This document shows, in pieces, positions 12,301 through 24,300 of a DNA stretch of 64,000 nt; position 1 is the first letter of the stretch; each line of letters opens with the position of its first letter. The DNA lies in NCBI RefSeq assembly GCF_921293095.1, contig NC_060246.1, positions 111,084,941 to 111,148,940 on the forward strand, written 5' to 3'. Origin of the DNA: Ischnura elegans (taxonomy: Eukaryota; Arthropoda; Insecta; Odonata; Coenagrionidae). The translations under genes were made by a program, and so were the position numbers. The notes under the pieces are model-generated. The model was not told where the DNA came from, made no database searches, and saw only the letters and a list, made by a program, of their open reading frames with translations.

Positions 12301-15300
12301 AAGATGTTTTCCCTTCAAAAACAGGCCATTAAGGCAATTCTTTGCAACCCTCTTTGTACCCCTGGCAGACCTTTATTCAAGAACCATACCATCCTCACAC
12401 TTCCCACCCTTTTTATACTTTATTGTTCCTTATTTTTCAAGCAAAACCCCCACATATTCTCCTCTCACCATGATGTGCACCCTGACCACACACAAAATAG
12501 TACTGACATCCACCTATCCCAAGCCTCTACTTCCCTTTCTCTACACAGTCCTCATCATTCAGCCTCAATAATCTATAAAAAATTACCATCTGATATTAAA
12601 TTACTCACCTCTCTGCCACTGTTCAAAAACCGTGTAAAGAATTTACTCCTTCAAAAAGCATATTATTGTTTTTCTGAATTCATGGTATCTAAGTGTGACT
12701 GTGGTCATACTTGAACTTATTGTACATACAGTAAAACCCCTTATTTACACTTTTCTAGGGACCCAAGAAAAAAAGTGTAAATTGCGGGAAAATGCAAATA
12801 GTGGGAAATAGAGAATTTTCACTTTTATTCACATACTGGCTTTGGAAATGTTAATTTTTTAATTGTTCACTAAGCATTATTCCATAAAATTGCTTCCCTC
12901 TGAAGCACAGCTGGCAACAAAAATTTAAAAATCCTGTTTTGTCTGCATTAAAAACATCTCTTGGGCTGTAACCTTCCAGAAGTCTAATATATTCAGATTC
13001 TTTCCACTGAGTGGCTGTCTCTATGTTAACATCTTTGCTTTCACCACTCACCATCTTGTATACAAGACTGTACCTATTTTTGAATCTATCCAACCAACCA
13101 TTATGGATACCGTGGAATCTTCGATTCCCAATCTTCTGGGGAAATACTTTTTCTCAAGGGCCTTTGGGCCTGTTTACACGATACATTAATGTCTGCTTGC
13201 ATGAATAATTTTTGTGGACCGGAACGGGACAGGAAATGTACGAATGTAGGCAGGGGCAGATCCAGGATTTTTCTTTCTGGGAGGGGCACAGAGGGCCTGA
13301 CAGGCAAAATATCTTGTCTTAATTGAGATTAAAAACAAGATGTAACAATGACTTTACTAAATTCTCTTTATTTTTGTATCAAAGTTATTCTTATTGAATT
13401 AAATGATTGAGCCTCCTTGAGTAATACACAAAATAAAGCGAACGTAATGATGACCATCAGGGACGGATCCAGGATTTCTTTCTAGGGGGCACAAGCATGG
13501 CCATATCCAGGATTTTGTTCTAAAGGGGGGCACAATGATACCACATTATACAAAACGAATGCAATGATAACTGGACCGTATTAAAAATCTTGCATATTTT
13601 TTAAGTGTCTGGGGGGGCACATGCCCCCCCATAGATCCTCCTGTGATAACCGTATTCAAATTTTGTCTATTTTTTAAGCATCTGGGTGGGGCACATCCCC
13701 CGCCCCTAAATCCAACTATGAATGCATGAACCAAATTTGAACAGGTTCTATTTTCTGTTCATGCATACGCACAAGTTGGGTGAATACACGGTGCATTTTC
13801 GTGTTCATAATTTAGACATTAACTTGTACGGGTTAATGCACTATGTAAACAGGCCTTTATATGACACCATTTGCAGGAACATTTGATGATCTTACACCTA
13901 AAAACTACTCTTTTAGCAATCGTTCTATTTCTTCTTACCTGGAATTCTTCACATATATTCTCTTTTTTGATAAATGTCCGCACTGGTTTGCATATTTTAC
14001 AATGGCATCGCGATTTTTCACTACGGTATTGAATGTTGAGACTGGGAATCCGATCGGATTGCCAGTCCCAACATTCGAGTTGCTTCGCCAGCATTTGAAT
14101 CGATGCGGGTTCCGGTGTGGGAATCAACTAGCTCTAAAATTTTCATTTTCTCGTCAGTTAAAAATGTCCGTTTTTCACCTCGAATTTCCATTTTCAAGCA
14201 CGATAATTTCTATTTCCCGTACTAATTGAGGATAACTCGCCAACACACGAGTATCTGAACTACTCCTCGGCGATCAAGTGCGTAGTACAAACTGTTGTGC
14301 GGCTTCATAATTTTTGAAAGTTACAGTTGTTTGCGATACGCTGCTATGTAAATGGAATAATTCAAGTTTAAATAAGTTTTTTTAAAAGTATTTAATTAAC
14401 CCATCTACGCTACGCAACTGTTGAATGAAGTCAGCGCAAATTATCCCAGTTGCCGGTCAAGTTTTATATTTCCGGCATTTATCACGTTTCAGCACGTCTG
14501 GTTTCCTTTCAAACTCTCGTATCAAAATATAGGCTACATGATTATTGTCAACATTGTTTCAGGAGTTCTTGCATTATAATTATTACATAGCTCGATGGCT
14601 CAGAACACCTACTTTCATATCGTGAATCTTTCCGCCGCTGACAGAAAACGAGATGACGTAGTTCAACTTTCCGACGTTAGTGGCGTTCTATCCCGCCACA
14701 TTCAAATTCTTCTCGAAAATAGTTCTCATTGCGTCTCTTTCTCTTGGATTTTAAAATACTAATGCGCGAAAGGAAGCCAAAAGATAGTTTTTAAGGGCTG
14801 ATATGCACGATTTATTGTTTTAGTAGGCAAATAATGTTTTTTAGCCGGCGCGTCGTGATGCACATGGCGGGAAAACGAAAAAAACACGGCGTAAATACAG
14901 GGTTCTATTTACATTGGAGAGATTGGAAATATGACGGGACCCAGAAAAAAACTTGCAATTTGCGGGAAAACGTAAATTCCGATAACGCAAATACGGGGTT
15001 CTACTGTATTTGTTTTTTACTGAGACCTGTTTCGTTTGTTTTTTAATTTTCTGCTATTTAACCAATGCTGTTTGTTATTATGTATCATATTCTTTATGTA
15101 TCACTTTTGTTTTTCTCCCTTTTACGATTTCTATGTCACTTGCTAACCAACAGAAATAAAATCATTATTATTAGTTTTTATACAATCATTTGTCATTGAA
15201 GCACAAATTCAGTTGATGTTGTGATACATTTGCCCTCACATTTAGTTCATTCAAATTATGTGGTGAAATCTGGATCTCATGATATTTGTAGTTTGCCTTT

Positions 15301-18300
15301 TTGGAAAGATCATAATTTTTCTTCCCACCTTGTTTTCATCTTAAATACATATCCTTATCAATTCTTCTTTAATGAAATGATACTCTTATGTGTAGGTTTC
15401 TGCGAGTCACTATCTTAAATCTCTTATTTATTTAATTTGTTGCAAATTATGTAATTCAGAAAATGAAGAGAGTCAGTCTGCATGAGAAAGTGCTTGGCTT
15501 TCCAAAATTTCTCTAAAGCCTTTTTCGCCAAGTCCTTTTCACTTAGAAAATATTTGAGCATTTACCCTCACAATGAGTGATTTTCTGACCCTCCAACCTC
15601 CTTTCATTGCAAAGACGTTGTCCAGAATGAGGCCTGTATGAGCGATTCCTCCTAAGATGCGGGATAAGGGTGCAGCATTATAAAATCAAGGCCCCGAGCA
15701 GAGAGCTTGAAAGAGTGATGCCCTCTGTCCAGGGCCAAGAGGTAATTTTTTTTGTTCAGGACTTGACCACCTCCTGTGCATACTCTCTATACATCCCATC
15801 TGTACATAGTCAACAAGTTGCCATCTCATCACCAACTGCACAGTCCTGGCAACATAGAATTTTGAGCATTTTTGTCTGCCAGTTCTTGCCATACTTGGAT
15901 AATGCCTGGGTTGATTGTTACCGTATTCCCCTGAATACAGTCCCCCTCTGAATATAGTCCCCCCCCCTACTTTTGAGGCTTCAGTTTCAGGAAAAGTTAA
16001 AAAAATGCATATGAATATAGTCCCCTCCTTTACTTTTACCATGGGCATTTTTGGAAAAAAAGGGGGAACTATATTCAGACATATACGGTATTTCTCTAAG
16101 TCTAGTTCGGTAAACTCAGGTATAGTTTACCCTGTCTTTATTTTTAGCTGTAAAGCAATTCATTATAATAACACTTTTACTTCTAGTTAATAACTGGACT
16201 TCAATCTTTCCAATAAGATACTTTTGAAATCCTCCTTAGTCAAGTTTTACATATGCTTAACTTCGAAGCAAATGAATGACTACTATGACTCGTAAATGTA
16301 ACCAGGTGGTATGTATCTTCTCCCCTTTGTTCCACCAGGGAATTATAAAGTTCACCTTTTACATTTCATTCAGGATAAGAAGAATTCATTTTTACCCCAA
16401 AGGCTTCTATTGCTTGGGTTTTACAGAGAAATCACATTGTGTGTATTTTAAATGGAACTTGATGAGTAATGAATCTATAAATGTGGAACAGGCATTCCTC
16501 ATAGATTTCCAGACGGCCCCACATGCCCACCTGTGTCCCCGTACGGTATGGAAGCAATGGGTGTGGTGACCTCCAAAAATGTACTCTTGTTACAAAGTTA
16601 TGGTTGATGTCTCTAATAGGGAAATTGCATACTTTTTATAAACAGTATGCTGATATACTACAGTAAACACTTAGTACCGCAATATACTTTTTTCCGCTTA
16701 AAATTCAATTTATACCCTAGAAAATGACTCCCAAAAGTCGCCCGAGTTTCGCGGGCTAAAAAATACCGCCCCCACTAATCTTTGGCTGTGACGTCATAGT
16801 TCAGTACGAGTCCAAGATCCAAGCCCAGTATCTGCAGGTTTGGAAGAGCCACGTTGCGTTTAAAGGAACACGTGGGTGAAATAAGGAAAAATTACAAGTG
16901 GTGCATTGTTCCTCTGTGCAATAACACCCCAGAAAAAATTATCGCCTGCATTCCCACGGAGGAAATTAGAAGAAAAGCCTCGATGCATGCCGTCTGTCGG
17001 GATGAGCGTTACGGAAAAATAGGAGTATAATAAACGGAATGATAAACCCGTGTGCTATGTGAGCGAAGATAACTTTAATATAAATAATATTTCCATATTT
17101 CATTGACTGAATAACTTGAAACTGAGATTTTTCGATAATTCGGCCGCCGTAGAATAAAAACTCAACTTCAAAACAAAAATCGAGATAGGTGTTTCTCGAT
17201 GGTTACGATCGTACGATGGACTCAAATTATTAAGGCATTTTGTTCAATTTCAGTTACGGAAGGACATAGAAAATTCCATGATGTTTAAAAACAAGGGAGG
17301 AAATATGAAAATATAGAGCAACGTTGATCCTCATGCATTCGAGTGCCAGCCAAGAAGACAGCGTTTTCTTCTACTGTCGGCGTCAAAATGATGTGCCGCT
17401 GTACTTTGCAAATTTATATCCTGGCTTCACTGCATGCTATAATAATGAACTATACGTCATTTTAAAGGAAATTTTACCATAAATTCTGATTTATTTTATT
17501 ACAAAAAATTGAAAAATGTAGACACGGTCAGTGCAATAAATGACTCCGCGCACCGAAAAATTAGCCGTTTTGTCAACTTCATGAAATTTGCAACTCAACC
17601 TAAGGAAAACTACTACGTCTACAGCATTCATCTTCTACATTAATTTACACTCATCAGTGCGGATTAATAAAATGGCTTTTGGGTATTTTTAAAACTTATA
17701 TTTTGTTATAAATTAATGAAAATATTTAAACATTATCTTGTCCCATAGTTTACCCCGAAAGATAAAGGAAGTTGTAGATGGAAAAAGGATGGAATCCAGA
17801 GGTGGTCACAAAAAATGAATCGCAGCATTCTTTGATTTTATTCTGCGCCGTTGCTTGCTTTTCAAAAAAAAGTTGAGTCACAAGAGGAATGTTCCGCGGC
17901 CTTTGATTTGGAAAGTATGGAGATAAGAATGGACATGTGTGGATCAGCAATTTCCATTTAGTTAGTTGTCAGGATAAACCAAGGATCCAATTAAAGGTTG
18001 TCAGGCCATCGTATAAAGATAGGACTGATGTGCACCACAGGGGAAATGGAGTGTTTGAGGGAAAGTCAAACCCAAAGTTGCCCAAAGAATGTGCAGTTCT
18101 ATGTTGCTCTTTCCCCAGTTAAAACCAAATAGAAATTGGATTGGGATGATATTTTCACCACGGGTTCCAGTGATAGTAAGATCTTACTATCACTCGAGTG
18201 CAGGTGATCACGGTCATCGTCGAAAGTCATCCCTCTAGGATTTCCGATACGGAATTTTTAAGTGACAACCGATCGCAATGACGATAAGCTCGCCTTAAGA

Positions 18301-21300
18301 GAAGGTTTCAGATATATCCTGAGAAAAGCTCCCAAAATGTATTAAAGACTCTGTTTGGAAAACATGCACATTTTAATGCTAATTTAGGAAGTATTTCATT
18401 TCAAAAGTAACTTATTAACACCTGAAGACGTTGTGTTTATTATATTGATCGAAGTGCGATTGACGGATTCTTTCTGCAGAATAGGAAGTGGCTTCGGGGT
18501 TTTTAGTCACAAGATGGTAGATTGTGTTGGAAGTTCGTCTATATTATCGCTACTAAATTGAAACATTAATAGTCTGGCTTCCTCAGAGCTTCCTGTCGCC
18601 CTCCAGGCAAGGTATTTTTAAGTTGAAAGTATCATCGACAGCTTCGAGGTGGAAATAAGTTCATCATAAGACTCTACCGGACTGCCAAAAGAATACACAT
18701 TTCACATGAGTATACGCTTTCGCCAATATTATACGCAAGTCTCACTTTGTTATGAACTATAAAACATTACAGATGCACATCAGCTACCTTTCTATTTCTC
18801 GGCATCGACTTTCCGAGCCGACGAAGTCTACAGTTTCACTAAAATACCCTGTTATCATGATGGAATCAGTAACAGGAAGCTTGCTAGGATCAGCCTAAGA
18901 ATAACCATATGCCTTCATCTTTACGCAATCTATCGCTTTCAATGGAGGAGAAATAGATCAAATAATAGCCCTGAAGTCACAATGAACAACTCAGATAAGT
19001 CTGCACTTCAATAAATGAATCATAACCACGCCGTCGCATGTATTCAAGTATGCAACCTATACTATGGCCGTGCCGCCGTGCCTCGTACTGAACTATGACG
19101 TCACTTTCCTACCAGCCAATCATCGGGCGTTTTCGCTTCTCACTTGCATTTGAAAATTCTCGTGAACTTTGATGCATTAAATATCGCAAACCACGTCATA
19201 AAATAATAAAAAAACTTTCACCGAGGTATGCAAACATATGTTTTTATATAATTTTGGGGCTATTGATTATATCTGAAATATATGCAAGTTCCCTATTGTA
19301 GCTAGGTTACCTAAAACCTTTTCAATTAAGAAAAATGTATAATTTCAAGGTGTAATAATCTTTATTGGTTATAAAGATCTATCAATCAATGCAATTTTTG
19401 ACATTACCTATTTATTTTTGACAAGTGTGTTGATATATATTTTATATTGTGTGTCATGATACAATATTTTTCTGGCCTCTGGTGGCAGCAGGAAATTAGC
19501 TGGCTGGCCACGAGTTGAAAACCCTTGAGCTTTACTCTCCAGTTCCATTTGCTGTTTATTGTGTTTAATGAAGCATCTGTGAATTTTACCAAATTTTGTG
19601 ATCATCAAGATATAAGCCGAGGTCAAAACCCTATTATTTACATGCATGAGCCTTAAGTGGGTAAATATATTAAGCACTTGCAAAGGATTACTTGACTTAG
19701 GAAATTTGAGTATATTTGTACCTTTCTATTAGTTTCTGGTAAACTTTGATTTTGAATGTCGGTAGAAAAATTGTTGGTGGAATCTTGTAACAAATTACCC
19801 ATACTTTTCAATTGTGGTTAAGGTAAGAAATTAATTTGAAAACTTAATTTTCCTTCTTTTCATGTGCTGATTGCTATTCGTCAGAGCTGAGAAATGGAGG
19901 GAGGCGTGTAAAAACCCTAAACTCTCTACTGTTCCTGTAGAAAAACTACATGATGTATATGCTGTGTGTAGAAAACACTTTGCAAGGCATCAATATACCA
20001 ACTCTCTCATGAATAGACTCAATCGGAATACAGTTCCTTCCCTTTTTTTACCTAAGTCCGATGCCTGTGAACTTGATGATTGTGTGGTAGTTGATGTAAC
20101 TGTTCCTCCTGTAGGCACTGAAAATGTTGAGGTTTTACCTGTTGTCAGTGATGTAGAGGATCATTTTAGTGACTCTAATGATCAGAATTCTAATGTGAAT
20201 GAAGGTGAACATTCTGTGTCTTCTGATGCTCCACCCTCTGCTCTAGGCCTATCAAGTAGCAGAGAAACTGAGACCTCTTTGCCAAAACCTGTGATGAGTT
20301 CAGGGACTATATCCCTGTTAAATGATTATTACAGATACACATTGTGTCGGCTTTGTTTTTCCAGCGATGACCATCTGGTTAACATATTTGAGGATAAGCA
20401 GGAGTGTGGGTTTCTGATCAGTGATGCAATTGAGGATTTGCTCCAGTTTACGGTGAGTATTATTTATGCTATGTATTCTGTTGATAGGTTGCAATAGGGT
20501 GGTTTCCTTTTATTTTTTTATTGCCTAAATCGAAAGATTATTACTCCTGGAGTATGTATTTCACGCTTTTAGATTTTTAAATGATGATATCTATTTTTCG
20601 CGATCAAATGAAAAGTGAAAATTTTCAAGCGCACGAAAACGCAATGGGTAAGTATGAATGCCGGGAAAACTCCCGTGTGACGTCGTTCTGGTTCCCACTG
20701 CTGCAAGTGAGGTGACCTTGGGGCGAGGCTCTGAGCGCTGATACGACTCAGGATGCTAGCAGGTAGCAGAGTACCATGCTAGCTGGTAGCACTTGGCTTA
20801 AATAAGGATTATTAATACCTTATCAAACGAGGAAAACTTTCCAACCTTAGCCAGTTTTAATAAGTGATTATTAAGACATGTTTCCCTGAGCTCTGTGCCT
20901 AATGCATGCATTGGTAACCTCCGACGATGTAAAACTCCTATCTACTCGTATAGAAACTAGGTCCCTGTGACGTCACGTTGAGTGGCATCACATGGGCGCC
21001 AATCTGGCCTTTTTCAAATGAGGATAAAATTTACCCTTGCCATTCGCCCTAACTGGGATTTCTAAAACCAAATAATTTGTATATTATGAATACACTAATG
21101 GTGGGTAATGAATCGCAATCAATGCCTTTCGTTTTCTTTGATGAAGGAAACTACCCTATTGTCATACTATGTATTCACATACTCTAATTTCCGTTGTAAA
21201 ACTTGTGCTTTCTGGTGAGAATAAGGAGCAGTTCCAACCCGAGTAGAAAATCCTTAAAAAAATTATGTGATCCCAAGATTTGTGTATGTATTCTTTTTTT

Positions 21301-24300
21301 ATTTTTGTCTAATAATTTCTGTTAGATTCAGATGCTTGGTCGATATAAGTATTATTATTATATATATTATAAATATATATAATAATAATATTATAAATAT
21401 ATATATAATAGTATATAAGTTATAAATATTCAAAATAAAAAAAGTTTATTTTGGAATTCATCTACTTCATCAGTGCAAATTCTGGAAAGTTTCTTGGGAC
21501 TGCATTGATTAAAAAAATCATCGTGCTGAAGAGTGAGCTCATGAAGACACTTAATGTGATAGGAAAACTGAAAAGTCACTGTAGCAGGAAATTTTTTAGA
21601 ATTCAAGTTGGAGAGCTATCAGAATATATGTATGAGTGTTAGAAGTATATTTATTTACTATAGAAAGTACATAAGTATAGAAGAGAAGCCCCTTTTGCAA
21701 TAGGCACACAATTGCAGAATAGGACGAGCGTAAGAATGTGTATGTCACAAACTGCAACTGGGCAAATCCACCAATGGGCAATCCATTCATGAAGTAATCA
21801 AAATGCATGAATGCAAGATGACAAAATAGCCCTGCTCTAATTCTACAATGATTGCCTATTACTTGAGAATCTTGAAGATGTGCAATTTCATACCCTATTC
21901 CAAATGGCTATACATAATAGGATCTGACACCATCAGATGTATAATTAACTATTCTTCTGTCAAATGTATGATTGCTTGAAAAATAAATACATATTTTCAT
22001 ATTGGTGCAGCATAACTTCCTTATAAAAGCTCTCTTGTAGAGACTTGGTGCTGTTTTTTTTTCAACTAGGTGGCACTGCTAGTCCTTGAACCTTATGTGA
22101 AAATGCTAGTGATATGAGTGTGCTGATATATGCGTGAGTGCTTCTTCTTAATGTGCTATCATCATTTTAGTTTGAAGAGCGGAGGACTGCATTCAACTTT
22201 CCTTTATCCTCCTTCCTTTTCCCTATTTTAAATGAAAGTAGTACAGCATAAGCTCGGTTTAGCAAGTGCTCAAAATCTTGGAAAACTTATTAAATTATTA
22301 TTATTATTAATATTATTACCTACTCAATTCGGCGCTTGTTATATCTGAAAGGGAAGATGAAGCTCCTCTATTCCCATATTAACTTTTACGTACAGCTTTT
22401 ATTTCATACCGGTGTTATTCCACATAGTATTAAAATCTGCATTTGCGTTCTTGTGTATTTGTACATAATTTTGCTAATAAAATATCTCATAGCTATTATT
22501 GCAGGGTTCCCACTCAACAGTAAACACCTTTAAACTGTGAATAAGCCATGAATTTAGTCTACCGTGAAAATACCTGTAAATAGCCGTGAATTTCGTCATA
22601 AAACCTTAAAAATCTATCAAACTAGATTGTAGAACTTCTATTATCAGATGAAAAGAAAAATCGATATTTGGATCATGTTTCAAGGCCAAATCACGTGCAG
22701 ACACTGTCCACGCATTTATCTACACACGTGTATTCGAAGATCAGTTATTGGTCTGTGAGCCATGGCGACACATTGACCTTAAGCCTGTGATTGGAGGACC
22801 GGTAATGGGTAAATTGTTCATTAACCCTGGCAAAAAATCGGACACTTCTTCACTTCCCTGCCACCCTGCTCCTTCCATTTCTCCACTCACAACCAGGCCC
22901 TACATTTTGCGAACGATAGGTGATGTCATAAGAGATAGCACTTTCATTGCTGGTTTTACATTCACGGTGTCTGTTGCGTTTGTTAAATTTGTAGTTGATG
23001 TGCGGCCGATGATTGTTACGTGATCAATATTTATGTCTAAAATGCCTTGTCTACAGACCATAAATTTGACAACATTTGGACCGTGAAAACCTGAAAAAAC
23101 TGAATTTTATAATTTAGGTAGAGTGGGAACCCTGTATTGGCCTGGTTTCCGTAAAACCTTGCATCCAGGGCTGCATACGATGTGCAGCTATGCGATCATG
23201 GATCGTCCAGAATGGGTGAGAGCATCTAATCGCTGAGCAACGACCAAAATCATGCTCCAGATGCTGTGCCAAACTCGTAGTCGTGGTAGCCAGGCGAGGT
23301 CCCAAGAGCACATGGCACAATCGGATCATCCGCAGCATTTGGGAGTATTTAAGATTAAGCTCTAGCACTCTCTCTTGGTGAGCTCGGAACACTGCTCCCA
23401 ATCCGCGACAGGTAGCCCAGCATGCAGACTGAGTCTTCTCCCCCATGAAGCTACGTTTGCTTTAATGTTATGGATTCTTCATAGATTCTGTGCCCGCAAG
23501 CTGGAAATTCATTGTAGCATAGCAATTAAATCTGCACAGTTATTGCATTGTATCCATGATGCTTAGACATGTAATGGCTGAGCCTCATGCGCTTCTTTTC
23601 TGAATTATTCTTTCCACCTTAACCGGTAAAATGAGTGACTATTTAGATTAAAACTTATGCACTTCTCCAAAGAGATATGCTTCATTATACTGAGTAGAAT
23701 GGCGGAGACTTCTCAGATTCGGTCTGTCCTTATTTTTACAGTTAGTCATAGCCCTTTTGACCGTTCATTGCCAATAACTATTTATAATGGAACTCTCGCT
23801 ATATGCCAAATTCTAATGAGCTTCCACTCTAGTTAATGTTTGCTCAGCTGTTCAACGCCCTCAAGAGATGTCTGTCATAATATAGAGTGCATCCCTTGAA
23901 AGGAACTTTTTGGCTTCACTGTATGCAATTTCTTTTAAATGTAAAACATAGGCCGTTTGGTGTTGCAAATACTATCACACGCTATAATGAGATTCTTGCA
24001 ATATGCCACACTCGCTATACTGGGCTTCCACTGTTTCAAGTTCTATTAGGTAATGTGAGGAATAATGGGAAAGTTTTTGCATCTTATACATTATCATGGT
24101 GGAAGATGAGATTGATTTAGTGGAGAGGATATGTCACAATGTTATCTCTAGAGAAAGAAAGTTGTTTTGGTTGGATATAAATTTATTTAGAGAGTCACGT
24201 CTGCTAGAAAGGGATGAAGTGGGGTGCAGCTTTTCAATTAAGGTTACTGATGTTTGTTAGTAGTCGTAACATGTTGTCTTTTTGACGTGCCATATATCGG

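Larger units (their letters stand above)
13166..13855. mobile_element. Harbinger-like MITE inside Tigger, TTT duplication
   Basis: Ends GGGCCTGTTTACA and TGTAAACAGGCC (here GTAAACAGGCC) with TTT at 13163-13165 and 13856-13858. Removing it joins the two halves of the Tigger reading frame. No ORF of its own. The superfamily is suggested by the 3-base T-rich duplication only. Confidence 0.65.
12851..14190 (-). pseudogene. Tigger transposase remnant, split by a MITE
   Basis: Read on the minus strand, about 14189-13860 starts MEIRGEKRTFL and holds the N-terminal helix-turn-helix (KMKILELVDS; TVVKNRDAIVKYA). After the MITE at 13166-13855, the frame resumes with GWLDRFKNRYSLVYKMVSGE and ends at YSPRDVFNADKTGF. 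In family members the last block has the first catalytic Asp followed by Glu-Thr-Gly; here Glu is Lys. The rest of the catalytic domain is missing, and frameshifts are present. Confidence 0.75.
12729..15006 (-). mobile_element. Tigger/pogo element with nested MITEs
   Basis: Ends CAGTAAAACCCC and GGGGTTCTACTG are flanked by TA at 12727-12728 and 15007-15008. Minus-strand transposase remains are listed separately. TA duplication, CAGTA start and a CENP-B-type domain all fit Tigger (Tc1/mariner, pogo branch). It sits in the 3' UTR part of the LINE. Confidence 0.85.
16788..19104 (+). mobile_element. Deleted DNA transposon with THAP remnant
   Basis: A perfect 23-bp inverted repeat, GTGACGTCATAGTTCAGTAC plus GAG, lies at 16788-16810 and in reverse at 19082-19104. 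Just inside the left end is a decayed THAP coding segment. THAP domains occur in P-element-type transposases, so a P-like origin is possible. The true termini probably lie outside these repeats; no duplication was fixed. Confidence 0.55.

Noticed and set aside
23114..23446. 110-codon minus ORF
   Set aside because: No recognisable domain and it runs into the end of MITE family B; kept only as unassigned sequence.
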